Assembly (NCBI RefSeq): GCF_023101765.2
Contig: NC_064242.1
Location: 3,150,327-3,214,326 of the forward strand
DNA: 64,000 nt
DNA from: Spodoptera frugiperda
Taxonomy: Eukaryota > Arthropoda > Insecta > Lepidoptera > Noctuidae
Reading direction: 5' to 3'
Under the pieces are notes generated by a model that searched no databases, was not told the origin of the DNA, and worked only from the letters and a program-made list of their open reading frames with translations. Of the stretch, positions 1-11,764 are shown in pieces (within the stretch, counting starts at the first letter, position 1; each line of letters opens with the position of its first letter). Made by a program: the position numbers and the translations under genes.

Positions 1-29
1 AACCATATTGCACAAGATCGTGATCCACA

Positions 30-1911
30 ATGCAGGCGATCATAGCTTGTTTGCTTTGTGTTGTAATCCTCGTGGAAAGTAATGAATATACCAACGTCAC
101 CTACCAACCAGTTCAAAGGCAATTGTTGGACTTTAAGAACCACCATCCGGTAAGTAAGACTGTATTGAATTTCTTTAATTCCTAATTATCTTTCATCTCA
201 TATAGTGTTTCTTTATTTTGGACTTACTGTAGCCTCCACTAGGCACTGTTTCTTATTTCCAAAAAATCTCTTACCAATTTAAGAAAAGCCGGTTAGGTGC
301 TTAATGATGTGCAACTACGAAAGTTGTTAATTGGATTTCATTAACTTTTGAAACCAAAAAAGAAAATGGTGATTTTATTGTGACTTTATTTTTTGTTTTC
401 AGCGCCCGATAGGATTATGGACTAAAAATGCCGGAGAGCCAGTTGACATACGTGACACAATAACAATTAACTCTGATCTATTTAGCAACCAATTGCTTAT
501 TGATACAATGTCGACAAAAAATGCTGAAAGAATACCAGAGCGAGTGGTTACCGCCAAAGGTACTGGAGCCTTCGGTTACTTCGAAGTCACACACGATGTC
601 TCAAAGTATACGTACGCTGACGTTTTCAATGGAGTAGGCAAGAAAACTCCGGTAATCGTCAGGTTTGCATCGGCATTTCAAAATAAAGGAGGCTCTGAAC
701 TTGCTAGAGATTTGAAAACTATGGCAATAAAATTTTACACTGAAGAAGGAAACCTAGATATTCTAGCTCTTTCAATCCCTGTATTTGCATTCAAAGATCC
801 CATGATGACGAGAGACATGAATCATGCATTCACGAGAAATCCTCAAACTAATATGTATGATTTCACAAGTTTTTATGATTTAGTGACACTAAGACCTAGC
901 TTTGGTCAGGCCCTCTTTTGGTTAATGTCTGATTATGGTATTCCAAACGGCTACAGAAAGATGGACGCCTTCCCCATTCACACTTACGAACTTGCGAGTA
1001 AGCACGGAGAGAAATATTACGTGCGGTTCAACTTCAGGACTGAGTTGGGTTTCTCAAACTTAACAACTGCTGAAGCAGCCGCCATTCAATCTTTAGATTT
1101 GGATTACTTTACTCGAGATTTGTACAACGCTATTGGTTCAGGACAATACCCTTCATGGAAACTAGAGATGGATGTCATGTCGCTGCATGATTTAAAAAAA
1201 GTTGATTACAATCCTTTTGATGTTACAACATTGTGGAAAAATGGTACATTCTACACGGTGCCAATTGGGCGATTGGTACTGAATAGGAACGTTAAAAATC
1301 ACTTTAGAGATATCGAACAAGCTGCATTTGACCCTGGTAATTTAGTACCTGGTATTCCTGGGCCAGTAGACTTTTTGTTCCGTGGTAGAAGAATGGTCTA
1401 TAGGGACACTCAAAACTATCGCTTGGGAAGAAACCACAACAAGATTTTAGTAAACATGCCATTGTACGAGAAGACGTATGTTCGAGATGGGAGACCACCG
1501 ACTAACCTTAACATGAAGAACGCTCCCAACTATTATCCTAATTCATTCCATGGACCAGTTCCATACGTGGATGAAAAGAGGCCATTGAAGAAGTTAGAAG
1601 TATTAGAAAATAATGTTGTAGATTTGGCACCGATGTCGTATTTCTACAATCATATTTTGGAAGATGAAGCTCAGAGGCAGAGATTTGTAGCTAATATTGT
1701 CATGACTCTTGTGCCAGTCACTCCACCGGTCGTTCAGAGAGTTATGAAACTCTTCCACTTGGTCGATGATGATTTGAGTGAGCGTGTCAGGACTGGTTAT
1801 GAGGCAGCCATTGCTGCCCAGGAAGCAGCGGCTGTGGCCACTCCACCTCCAGCTGTTTCGTCAAGAAGAGTTCCGTCGGCACAAAGTCTTCCTAAACGTG
1901 ATTCAAAATAA
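30..1911 (+). CDS. Catalase-like secreted protein, copy 1 (distal His replaced by Thr)
   Basis: Two exons, 30..149 and 403..1911, with a phase-0 GT-AG intron; 542 residues. Exon 1 gives a signal peptide (hydrophobic residues 4-15, likely cleavage near 18) and the N-V-T sequon at 22-24. Exon 2 is a full catalase core: ERIPERVV, GAFGYFEVTHD, GKKTP, KFYTEEGN, a haem-ligand region with Tyr373 (RMVYRDTQNYRLG) and APNYYPNSF. The residue matching human His75 is Thr90 (codon 550-552), the one matching Asn148 is Leu163, and the one matching Ser114 is Ala. Family knowledge says loss of the distal His abolishes normal catalase chemistry, so this is probably not a working catalase, although the frame is intact. 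The tail has no peroxisomal signal. AATAAA lies at 1958-1963. The start is the only ATG that gives a signal peptide; the promoter lies off the window. It pairs most closely with copy 2. Confidence 0.93.
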
Positions 1912-2228
1912 TTTTCAATGTAAACAAAATGTAGTTAGAAAAATGCTATGTATAAAAAATAAAAATGTATTGTTTTAGAAGTACTTGATTTTTTATTGTG
2001 TAAAGGGCAATGCTAGAAATTCTATAGAACTTTGGCCCACCAAATAAAAGTTTTCGTTCAAGGATGCCAAATGTACTATTCTATTGTTAGGTACTTTCTT
2101 AGTGACATCTAAATATTTATTAATTAAATATGTTTTAGTTATGATATGCACCGAATATGCTGCTATGGTAGATAGGATAGGATTGTCAAAGGGAAATAAT
2201 GATGTTTTGTATGTCAAAACGTGACATT

Positions 2229-2332
2229 TTAAGTGTGAGAGAGCCATGCTTCGGCATGAATGGGCCGGCTCGACCGGAGTAACCACGACTCAATTCGTTG
2301 TGTGAGGTAACCAGAGGCTCCATTACCCCCTT
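2229..2332 (-). repeat. SINE fragment, family S2
   Basis: Contains the reversed 3' half of a widespread lepidopteran repeat (GAGCCATGCTTCGGC, GGCCGGCTCGACCGGAGT, TGTGAGGTAACC). The same sequence recurs at 13862, 20045, 56536, 57751 and 63200 in this window. Confidence 0.7.
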
Positions 2333-2544
2333 TAAATACGATGAATTATTTCATTCAGATTGGTGAACAGAACAATAATGCTGACGAAAACCACATTCTA
2401 TCTTCTAAATCTATAATGCAGGAAAAAATACGCTTAGCAACTACAAAACTGTCTTTATTAATTCTCTGTATTGATGCCAAATACATATCTACATTATTTA
2501 AATCTGTAATACAATATATTACTTTACTGATGATTTTCTTTAAA

Positions 2545-2712
2545 TGAGAGTCGGTAAACGAGCAGATGGATCACCTGATGGTAAGCAATCGCCGCCGCCC
2601 ATGGATACCCGAAACACCAGAGGCGTTACAAGAGCGTGCGGGCCTTTTGGGGGTTAGGAATTTAAGGGTCGGGGATTCGGGTATTGGGAAAATTGGGGAG
2701 GGGGTAATTCGT
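2545..2712 (+). repeat. SINE fragment, family S2
   Basis: 5' half of the same repeat: ACGAGCAGATGGATCACC, GGTAAGCAATCGCCGCCG, CCAGAGGCGTTACAAG, then a G-rich run ending in GGGGGTAATT. It lies in the opposite orientation to the fragment just before it. Confidence 0.75.
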
Positions 2713-3584
2713 CCTTTTTGTCTATTGTATAAAAAAATATCGCTAAATGTATTACTAAATGCTAATCTAGAACACAGCTGAACCGATTTCACAAATTCTT
2801 GTTTTGTTGTCTTTGTTATTATTTGGAAATGGTACTTAAAATTATAAGAATAAAAAATATAGATGCGCAAGAAAATTTTTAATGCGTGGCAAAGTTCACG
2901 GGATCCGCTTGTTTATGATGTAAAAACTGGAAATTGCTCTGTGCTGTACCAGAGAACAAGATCTTTAGCTCTTCTCATTCAACCACTACCAACTACCTTG
3001 CGGATATCATCACTTCACCTAACTGCAGGACAGTACACTACGTAGCCCAGATGTTTAAAAAAATGTAACCATGAACATTGCCTAAAGAAATACTTCGAGT
3101 TATCGCATCGTAGGTTAATATTGCTATTAAATCAAACAAGGAGCATCACATAACAAATCATATAGATGTATACGTAGGTACCTTTAATACTAGCACATAA
3201 GAATATTTTCTTAATAATAACAAAGCTAATAGAGAAAAATAAAGAATTAGTGGAATTAGTTCAGCTGTTCTCGAGATTTGCGCTCAGCAACACATTGAAC
3301 AATTCATTTTTATTTTAGTAGTGGATTAGATTCTTTCACATACAGGGAGTCTTTCACATACAGTTGGAACCTTGCCGATCATCTGATGCCTATTGGATGT
3401 CGACTTCAGGGACACCCTGTAGACATAATATAGATGAATAAATAGTGTCCATTTTATATTAAGTTTTATCTAATTACTGTTCACTGATAGACATATGCTT
3501 TCCCAACAGATTTCCGCATCTAGCCACTGCCATATTAATTCGATCTTATATACCATGTCAGCTTTACACAAAACCACAACTGGG

Positions 3585-3749
3585 GCCCAGTAGGGATGAT
3601 GCCTGATCCGGAGCTGCGGACTACCTAGCGGGTTTACCGGGGCTCCGGCTCGAAAAGCAGGAGAAGGAACGGGGTGGTTTTTAGTCAGTAAGAGTCTGAT
3701 ACTCCCTGATGAATGAAGATATAGGCTGATTTTCCCCCCTCAAAAAAAA
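3585..3749 (+). repeat. SINE, family S1
   Basis: Carries the S1 core GGAGCTGCGGACTACCTAGC, GGGGCTCCGGCTCGAAAAGC, ACGGGGTGGTTTTTAGTC and ends in an A-run. At least nine further copies or remnants occur in this window. A copy at 38794 has a clear target duplication, which supports retroposition. Confidence 0.85.
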
Positions 3750-4009
3750 AGCTTTACACTGCCTTTAGTTATTCGAGGTAGTGTGTATGTTAATGACGAC
3801 TAAATTCTCCAATCGTTGATAGTTGAACATTAATTAATTGATTTACGACAAATTTAACAACTAATTAACAGCAATAATTATTTTTCAGGTCAATGCAACT
3901 TTGTGAAATTGCTATATTTTTAACTGCATAACTTGTTTGTATAGGGTGTTTAGGTCTAAGTCTAATAAAGGGCACAGGGAGCCGTTCGATGCAGGTTGCT
4001 TTCAATCGG

Positions 4010-4122
4010 TTTATCTGTTCAGCGCTCTGATTGGATGGTTTATTCGAGCCGGCCAATCAGAGCTCTGAACGTGCTCGTTTCAACTAGTTACTTGAACCGT
4101 AAAGCAAACTCGTACTAAGGGT
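4010..4122. repeat. Partial foldback element (MITE)
   Basis: Has inverted CTCTGATTGG / CCAATCAGAG arms and the right terminal sequence AAGCAAACTCGTACTAAGGG, shared with elements at 53588-53745 and 54832-54926. The left terminus is missing or degraded. Confidence 0.6.
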
Positions 4123-4171
4123 TCTGAAAGACATTAAGGTGCTAACCATAAGTCTATGTTCAACAGTGTGT

Positions 4172-4375
4172 GTTGTTTTTTTGAGGGGGGAAAACTCATC
4201 AAATGACCTTGGGTGAAGCGAGAGGGAGTGTCAGACTCTTAGATGTCAGACGCAGACATCACTTGTCAGCTGTGTTGCGCTGGGCCATGCTCTTGCTGAC
4301 TGAAACCACCCCGTTTCTACTCCTACTTTGAGCCGGAGCTCTGGTAAACTGCAAGAACGTCCGCAGCCTGATACA
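4172..4375 (-). repeat. SINE, family S1, with an internal insert
   Basis: Reversed S1 sequence beginning with a T-run. The GAGAGGGAGTGTCAGACTCT part is separated from the GAAACCACCCCGTTTCTACT part by about 50 bases that are absent from other copies. Confidence 0.65.
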
Positions 4376-4687
4376 GTGTGTCCTATGATTTGTGACTTAT
4401 ATGCATCTTGATAAACCTGGTACATAGTTACACACACACATTTATCTCTTGCTCAATTGGCTTTCTCCATCTACATAACAAAAAAAGGTTAGAAGATTAA
4501 TAGTAAAATATTTCGCGGTAAGTCAAGTTAGTAGTTGAAGCTTCAAGTTAAGATTCTGCACCGTTTTTGTTTACATACTGTTTATTGGTTACATCATCCT
4601 GTACAGCTAATATGGGTTTTATTAGCTATATTTTATTTTCTTCATTTAAGTACCTACTAATTAGCTTTTAGGATTCTTTTAATTTGG

Positions 4688-4695
4688 TATATAAA
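4688..4695 (+). promoter_or_regulatory. TATA box of copy 2
   Basis: TATATAAA, 47 bases before the ATG. The spacing matches other copies (47-59). The first ATG after it is the signal-peptide start. Confidence 0.75.
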
Positions 4696-4734
4696 TTGGT
4701 ATTGTGAAAATATTGCTCAAGATCGTTATCCAAC

Positions 4735-7190
4735 ATGAAGGCGATCATAGCGTGTTTACTTTATGTGGTAATACAAGTGGAAAGTAATGAATATTACAAT
4801 GTTACGTATGAACCAGTTCAAAGGCAGTTGTTGGACTTTAAGAAGCACCATCCGGTAAGTAAAAGTGTATTGTCATACTTAATTTTAATAGCTAATTGTC
4901 CTACATCTCTCGAAGTGTTTCTTTATTTTCGAGTTATTGTTGACAACACGACTTCTTCTGGGTACTGTTTTCTGATTTTGTCCAGTAATTTATTCTTATC
5001 ATTCCAAAATACTTTCATTTGTCTCCTATCAAAAAAATTAACGGTTACTTCATTGGCGTGAGGAATGGAAATAGAGGTTCATAGGTTCATACATGTTTTG
5101 CAACAATCGCTTGATTGACCAAATTCAGCAATACGATGACTATGTAGAATCCCTTCATAATCAGGTTAATTTATACCAAGTCTATCGTATCGTTTAGCCA
5201 TGAAGCAAATACAAAAAGGAGATGTGATAACTGGGTTTCCCTTTAGGCGGTATAAACCACGCCCTATCTATTTTCGATAAAACGTTCCTATACTCCAAAA
5301 ACCGTGGCCACTTGTCCACATTTTGATTTGCCATTTTCTTAACGCTTTTGGCCTCTATCTATACCTTTTTATAATATCATCGGGCAGGGTTGATTTTTTG
5401 TATCACATTGCACGACCACATTTTGGCATCTCCTCTTTGTACTTGCTTCATGGTTTAGCCCTTCGAAAATATGATTTTCTAAAAATACTTCAGGTTAACA
5501 AAATAATATGATAATTTAATATGCTCTTAATACTATTTATTAATAGCAAATTCCCTTACCAATGTAAGGATATAAGTAATGTGCTTGCAGATGTGTAACT
5601 CGGAAAGTTATTAATTGTATTATTTTATTGTCAAAAAGTATTTGTTATTTTATTGTGACTTTTTAATATTTTCAGCGCCCGATAGGATTGTGGACCAAAA
5701 ATGCCGGAGAGCCAGTTGACATACGTGACACAATAACAATTAACTCCGACCAATTTAGCAACCAATTGCTTATTGATACAATATCGACAGTAGCTGGCGA
5801 AAGAATACCAGAGCGAGTGGTTACCGCCAAAGGTACTGGAGCCTTCGGCTACTTCGAAGTTACACACGATGTCTCAAAGTATACGTACGCTGACGTTTTC
5901 AATGGAGTAGGCAAGAAAACTCCGGTAGTCGTCAGGTTTGCATCGGGATTCCAAAATAAAGGAGGCTCTGACCTTGCTAGAGATTTGAAAACTATGGCAG
6001 TAAAATTTTACACTCAAGAAGGAAACTTAGACCTTCTATCTATTTCAATTCCTGTATTTGCATTTAGAGATCCTATGTTGTCGAGAGACATAACTCATGC
6101 ATTTAACAGAAATCCTCAAACTAATATGTATGATTTCACAAGTTTTTATGATATAGTGACACTAAGACCTATCTTTGCTCATTCTCTCTTTTGGTTAATG
6201 TCTGATTATGGTATTCCGAACGGCTACAGAAAGATGGACGCCTTCCCTGTTCACACTTATGAACTTGCGAGTAAGCACGGAGAGAAATATTACGTGCGGT
6301 TCAACTTCAGGACTGAGTTGGGTTTCTCATACTTAACAACTGCTGAAGCAGCCGCCATTCAATCTTTAGATTTAGATTACTTTACTCGAGATTTGTACAA
6401 CGCTATTGGTTCAGGACAGTACCCTTCATGGAAACTTGAAATGGATGTGCTGTCGCTGCATGATTTAAAAAAAGTTGATTACAATCCTTTTGATGTTACA
6501 ACATTGTGGAAGAATGGTACATTCTACACGGTGCCAATTGGGCGATTGGTACTGAATAGGAACGTTAAAAATCACTTTAGAGATGTCGAACAAGCAGCAT
6601 ATAATCCTGGTAATTTAGTACCGGGTATTCCTGGACCAGTAGACTATTTATCCTGTGGCGAAAGAATGTACTATAGGGACACTCAAAACTATCGCCTGGG
6701 AAGAAACCACAACAAGATTTCAGTAAACATGCCATTGTACGAGAAGACGTACGTACGAGATGGGACACCACCGACTAACCTTAACATGAAGAACGCTCCC
6801 AACTATTATCCTAATTCATTCCATGGACCAGTTCCATATGTGGATGAGCACAGACCGTGGAAGAAGTTGAAGGTATTGGAAACTAATGCTTTTGATTTAG
6901 AACCAGCATGGTATTTCTACAATTACATTTTGGAAGATGAAGCTCACAGGTTGAGGTTTATAGCTAATATTGTCTTGACTCTTGTGCCAGTCACTCCACC
7001 AGTTGTTCAGAGAGCCATGAAACTGTTGCACTTGATCGACCAGGATCTGGGTGAGCGAGTCAAGGCTGGTTATGAAGTAGCCCTAGCTGCCCAGCAAGCA
7101 CTGGCTAATGCTACTCCTGCTGAAACTATGTCCTTCCGAAGAGTTCCGTCTGCGGAAGGACATCCTATACAAATGTCTGACCCGCGGTAA
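4735..7190 (+). CDS. Catalase-like secreted protein, copy 2 (distal His to Thr, haem Arg to Glu)
   Basis: Exons 4735..4854 and 5676..7190; 544 residues; phase-0 intron of 821 bases that holds a small inverted-repeat element. It has a signal peptide (AIIACLLYVVIQV) and the N-V-T sequon. The catalase core is intact in frame and haem-ligand Tyr373 is present (MYYRDTQNYRLG). The distal His is Thr90 (codon 5823-5825), as in copy 1, and the Asn148 position is Ile163. The Arg that hydrogen-bonds the ligand Tyr (human Arg354) is Glu369 (codon 6660-6662), unlike every other copy. The C-terminus ends QMSDPR, with no peroxisomal signal. Three losses around the haem make ordinary H2O2 dismutation very unlikely. 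It may be a haem-binding or otherwise repurposed secreted protein (inference). Confidence 0.93.
5198..5452. repeat. Terminal-inverted-repeat element in the intron of copy 2
   Basis: Left end CCATGAAGCAAATACAAAAA and right end ending in CTTGCTTCATGG are inverted copies of about 27 bases with two or three mismatches. They enclose about 200 bases without a coding frame of note. Likely a small non-autonomous DNA transposon. Confidence 0.6.
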
Positions 7191-7404
7191 TTTTCAATGA
7201 ATTCGAAAAAAATAATTATTGTTATGTAACAAAACTGACTTTTATTGTTCATTGTATTAACAGAAATAATGTTTAGACCCTAAATTAAAGTATCATATTA
7301 TTAAATAAATTGCAATAATGATTGTATTTTTTTTTTGTGAATCTTTCATTAGAAAAATTGTAAATTGGTGGTAATTCTGATTAATAAAATTTTTTGAAGC
7401 ATGA

Positions 7405-7630
7405 TTTTTTTTTGTGGTATAAGTCTGTAACCGAGCAGACGGATCACCTGGTAAGCAATCGCCGATGGCCATGGACACCCAAAACATATGAGGCGTTACA
7501 AGTGCGTTTTCAGCCTTTTGAGCGATAGATATTTAAGGGTTATTGGAGAATCGAGGATTGGGAAGGGGAGTAATTGGGCCTCCGCTAACACAACTCGCTC
7601 AATGAATCACGTCGGTTTTCTGTAATTTCG
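7405..7630 (+). repeat. SINE, family S2
   Basis: Diverged copy: ACCGAGCAGACGGATCACC, GGTAAGCAATCGCCGATGG, GAGGCGTTACAAGTGCG, GTAATTGGGCCTCCG and CACGTCGGTTTTCTGT follow in the family order. Confidence 0.75.
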
Positions 7631-7827
7631 ATAATAATTATTGTCAATAACTACCCCATGTTGGGGTTTGAATGATTTGTATTGACTACTTTACACATAA
7701 AGTGGGTGTATTTGTCATAAGAAGAATAATGATGTAGTAGCTAAGGAATTTCCTCAACAGTTAACAGCAGCTATTTTGCGTTTGAATTTGATATATCTGT
7801 ACAGATGAGAACTTCACTTTTTTTTTT

Positions 7828-7915
7828 TTAAAACGTTGCCCCACACTAGGATTTTCTCCTGTGTCGTGGGTGCGTTTACAAACATACAAGTTCACATACA
7901 CATACACATGACACC
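7828..7915 (-). repeat. Repeat fragment shared with 48052 and 49384
   Basis: CGTTGCCCCACACTAG and GTGTCGTGGGTGCGTTTAC recur at 48055 and 49390, where the repeat ends in a reversed tRNA-like B box. It is probably the 3' part of a tRNA-derived SINE. Confidence 0.6.
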
Positions 7916-7919
7916 TAGA

Positions 7920-8299
7920 TGAGGTCTGATCGCAGGGAGCCGTTGGATCAGGCGTAGGGGATCCCGAGACGATCTCCGGCCACCGTAAGTGCGGGCCTGC
8001 GGACGGCGAGCAAGGGTAGCTCACCGCCCGAACAGAACCAGACCCGTGCGTGCGGCGCGTCGCGTTCCGCGCGCGCCTCAAAGAGCCATCAGACCACCAC
8101 AGATGGGGCCTAATAGGGCTGATGCCTGATCCGGAGCTGCGGACTACCTAGCAGGTTTACCGGGGCTCCGGCTCGAAAAGCAGGAGAAGGAACGGGGTGG
8201 TTTTTAGTCAGTAAGAGTCTGACACTCCCTCTCGCCTCGCCCAAGGCGAGAAAAGTCATTGGATGATTTTCCCCCTCAAAAAAAAAAAAAAAAAAAAAA
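7920..8299 (+). repeat. SINE, family S1, long form
   Basis: A GC-rich head (CGATCTCCGGCCACCGTAAG, GAGCCATCAGACCACCACAG) is followed by the standard S1 body and a long A-run. The same head sequence is found after, not before, the body at 50125-50405. Confidence 0.75.
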
Positions 8300-8576
8300 G
8301 GTAGCCGTTGGATGCAGGTCACTTACAACTGGCCTATCTGGAAGTATGTATGTTCAGTTGTGGACGTTTTATGGCTGATATGATGTTGATGAGGTATGAT
8401 TATCATTAGGGGCTTGATGATGAAGTAGCATGAAAGTTACTTTTTGGCTTGAATTAGTTTCAATTAGGTTGGGAATGCGATCTGAGATTACTGCAGAAAC
8501 TAAAAGAGAAGAGCTAAAAGTTTTGATATTTTTTTCTATAATACACAGGTTAAACCAAGATTCTGTCTAGTTATTC

Positions 8577-8805
8577 GTGTACACATCAATTAAAAAGAAA
8601 TGGAGTGAGACAGCGTCCCCGCCTGACCTATTTCTGCTCACGATCCCAGGTCAATATGTATATAGGTTTCCACGGAAATTTCAACCTTATAACGCAGGTG
8701 ATAAAATGTCTTTACGGTTTGTCGAATACTGTTCCTGAAATAGAAACCCGAGACATTCGACATCGATTGTTCAGGTCACAGGTGTTACAATATTAACGGT
8801 ATCCG
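8577..8805 (+). repeat. Direct repeat block, copy 1 of 2, flanking gene copy 3
   Basis: About 225 bases (TGGAGTGAGACAGCGTCC, TTTCTGCTCACGAT, ATACTGTTCCTGAAATAGAA, ACATTCGACATCGATTGTT) recur in the same order and orientation at 12695-12924. I do not recognise the family. Confidence 0.7.
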
Positions 8806-8956
8806 CATTATCGAGGAATTAGTGGTTTCTGCCAATAAAGCGCTCGATAATAATAAAATATGCTACGTCAGGGTAGACAGAGGTGCATTAGAATACTTAA
8901 TACAGGATAGATTTGGATACTATTCGAGACAAATATAAACTGCAAATACAACTGCT

Positions 8957-9060
8957 TCGTTGGTCGAGTTGTCGCAAGTGCGATTGCCGAGCAAGGGGTC
9001 TCGGATAGAGTTCGATTCCCGGGTCCCGGTTATTATCCTAAATCATTATAATTCCCTTAA
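8957..9060 (+). repeat. tRNA-derived SINE fragment, family S3
   Basis: TTGGTCGAGTTGTCGCAAGT and GTTCGATTCCCGGGTC resemble pol III A and B boxes. The head matches the longer copy at 48690-48900. A 6-base interruption lies just before the B box. Confidence 0.65.
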
Positions 9061-9858
9061 GGTGTAGAGTCTTTAAATGGTTTTTACTTCTTGTCAGAAA
9101 TTAGAAGTTGAAGTGTTAGAAGATGTGTGGAATTATTGGAAATCATATAAGATTATTTAATGGTCCTTCTATATGACTTTTGCTGACATCCTATTGTTCA
9201 CCTATCATCAGCCCCACTGAGCCCCATCTGTTGAATGGGTCAGTAAGAGTCAGTCGAGAAGAGATTGGATGATTCCCCCCCCCCCTCCTTCGAAAATGGG
9301 GGTGTTCAGAACAAGGGGTATGATAATTAGGTTGAACTTAAGTACAGAATTGATATCCGTATACAATTATATTATACCATAGTATATTGATCTAAAAGAA
9401 GAAAAAGGAACGTGTTTTCATCGTGTTAAAACTATCTGGTACAGCAATCAAAATTAAGGTCTTGTACTTCATATTCGCAGCGATTTTAAGCTCTAGTCTG
9501 TATTGTGTTATCTGGGTTATACAGAAATCAATAAAAACAGTCTTTGTTAGTGCCATTGTCAGAACTGAATCTTAACTCTATCTAGTTAAAATTCAATGCC
9601 AATACCTATACATGAACTAAACGTTGGTTGAAAATTTGATTTAATGCGTACTTAGATTATAGTGGGGATGGGTAATTAAAACAGTAGATGCTGATTTATA
9701 GCTGTAAACCATGTTAGTAGTTCATTCTTATTAAACGCTTAAGCAACAGTTCAATGTCAGATAATACAGAAAAACGGCATATAAGCACTCGATTCGCGTT
9801 TATCGCGCTTTGGTATTATAAATAATTCGTTTGTGATTATCTGTAATTACAAATCGTC

Positions 9859-9866
9859 TATAAAAG
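9859..9866 (+). promoter_or_regulatory. TATA box of copy 3
   Basis: TATAAAAG, 50 bases before the chosen ATG at 9909. A transcript would start near 9885-9892, which excludes the upstream in-frame ATG at 9882. Confidence 0.75.
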
Positions 9867-9908
9867 CATACTTAATGCTGTATGAGTACAAAGAACGCAA
9901 TGAATATC

Positions 9909-11764
9909 ATGAAGGCAATTGCAGTGTGTCTGTTTAGTGTGATAATACTAGTGGAAAGTAATGAATACCTTAATGTGACGTATCAACCCGCTCATAGACA
10001 GTTGTTGGACTTTAAAAAGGAACATCCAGTGAGTAGATTAGTAAATGGTACAGTTTTTCGTCAGTTTTTATTAATAAACAGCAATTTTATTGGAATAGTT
10101 TCATATAAAGCATAATTTTTTAATGTGAAACAGAATGTCATTTAGGATTAAGAAGTCTGGTATAAAAATAGCGTTTTCGCAGTGATTTTTTCTACATATG
10201 TGTATTTTATTGTAAATTTCAGTATCCAATAGGATTGTGGACCAAAAATGCCGGTGATCCAGTTGAAATTCGTGACACAACAACGATTAACTCCGATGTA
10301 TTCAACAACCAGCTGTTTATAGACACTTTCTCTACATTTGATGGCGAGAGAATACCTGAACGAGTAGTACATGCCAGAGGTACAGGAGCCTTTGGCTACT
10401 TCGAAGTCACGCACGATGTCTCTAAGTATACATCAGCTGATGTGTTCAATGGAGTTGGGAAGAAAACACCGTTAGTTGCAAGATTTTCAAATGCATTACA
10501 GGGTCTAGGGGGCACTGACTTTCCCAGAGAACACAGGGGCATGTCAGTAAAGTTTTATACGAAAGAAGGAAACTTGGATCTATTATGTTTATCTATACCC
10601 GTTTATTTTTATAGGGATCCAATATTCTTTAAACATTTGTTACATGCATTCACTAGAAATCCACAAACAACCCTATTTAATCCGACTAGTGTCTTTGATT
10701 TTATAACATTAAGACCTGCCTTTATTCATGGCTTCTTTTGGGTGATGTCTGATTTTGGCATACCCGATGGCTACAGGAAGATGGATGCTTTCCCCATTCA
10801 CACTTATGAAGTATCCAATAAGCATGGAGAGACCCATTACGTGCGATTCAACTTTAGAACGGAGCAAGGCGTTGCAATACTTACAAATGAGGAAGCAGCT
10901 GCTCTTCAAAGTCAAGACCTGGAATACTTTAATAGAGATTTATACAACGCGATTAATTCAGGAGAATACCCTGCATGGAAACTAGAGATGGATGTGATGA
11001 CACCACACGATATACAAAGAGTCGATTACGATCCGTTTGATGTTACCAGACTGTGGAAGAATGGAACATTCTTCACCGTTCCGATTGGTCGTATGGTACT
11101 GAACAAAAATGTTGAAAATAACTTCAGAGATATCGAACAAGCGGCATTCAATCCTGGTCATTTAGTACCTGGTATTACGGGATCACCGGAAGGTTTGTTC
11201 CGTGGTAGAAGAATGTTCTATAGGGATACTCAGAATTACCGTCTGGGAAGAAACCACAATAATATATTAGTAAACATGCCATTGTACTCGAAGACGTATG
11301 CACGTGATGGGAAACCACCAACTAGGCTTAACATGAAAAATGCTCCAAATTATTTCCCCAATTCATTTAATGGACCACTTCCATGTGTGGATGAGCAGCG
11401 ACCGTGGAAGAAGTTGCAAGTATTAGAAAGTAATGCTGTGGATTTGGAACCAGCATGGTACTTCTATAACTTCATTCTAGAAGATGATGCTCACAGACAA
11501 CGGTTTATAAATACTTGGGCCGCAGCTCTTGTTCCTGTTACACCACCAGTGTTGCAAAGGACACTGAAACTGCTGCACCAGGTTGATAATGATTTGGGAA
11601 TGCGCGTGGCGGTTACTCATGAGATATTGCTTGCACGAGCTATGGCGCAGCAGGCAGCAGCCCGAGCCGCTTCAGCTGTACCGAGACCTAAAAGAAACCT
11701 TATAACGTCTGAGGGACCTCCAGAACATGACAACATGGGAAGTGTTTACAAAATAGAGCTTTAA
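9909..11764 (+). CDS. Catalase-like secreted protein, copy 3
   Basis: Exons 9909..10028 and 10223..11764, with a 194-base intron; 553 residues. The start at 9909 matches the MKAI-type starts of the other copies and lies about 20 bases after the expected transcription start; 9882 and 9900 are in frame but less likely. It has a signal peptide (IAVCLFSVIILV) and an N-V-T sequon. Distal His90 is present (VVHARGTGAFG), the Asn148 position is Leu163, and haem-ligand Tyr373 lies in RRMFYRDTQNYRLG. Its central region and tail (PKRNLITSEGPPEHDN) differ most from its neighbours, so it seems to be an old, separate branch of the array. A redox-active secreted haem enzyme is plausible; true catalase activity is uncertain because the distal Asn is gone. 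Confidence 0.94.

Larger units (their letters stand above)
1993..4687. other. Intergenic stretch between copies 1 and 2
   Basis: No gene is visible. It holds the 3' flank of copy 1, several SINE fragments (2229-2332, 2545-2712, 3585-3749, 4172-4375) and part of a foldback element near 4010-4122. The rest is AT-rich unique-looking DNA. Confidence 0.6.
7191..9858. other. Intergenic stretch between copies 2 and 3
   Basis: No gene seen. It contains S2 (7405-7630), part of an S3-like repeat (7828-7915), S1 with an extended GC-rich head (7920-8299), a block shared with 12695-12924 (8577-8805), and a tRNA-headed SINE fragment (8957-9060). Confidence 0.6.

Noticed and set aside
1304..1498. A recurrent antisense frame of 64-65 codons inside exon 2 of many copies (MVSHL..TSSRTMACL)
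   Set aside because: It is the mirror of the highly conserved haem-ligand region and is open only because that coding sequence is conserved.
5323..5511. 62-codon hydrophobic frame in the intron of copy 2
   Set aside because: It lies over an inverted-repeat element and has no promoter, splice logic or family pattern.
9882..9908. Longer N-terminus for copy 3 starting at 9882
   Set aside because: With the TATA box at 9859, transcription should start at or after about 9885. The start at 9909 also matches the other copies and gives a normal signal peptide.
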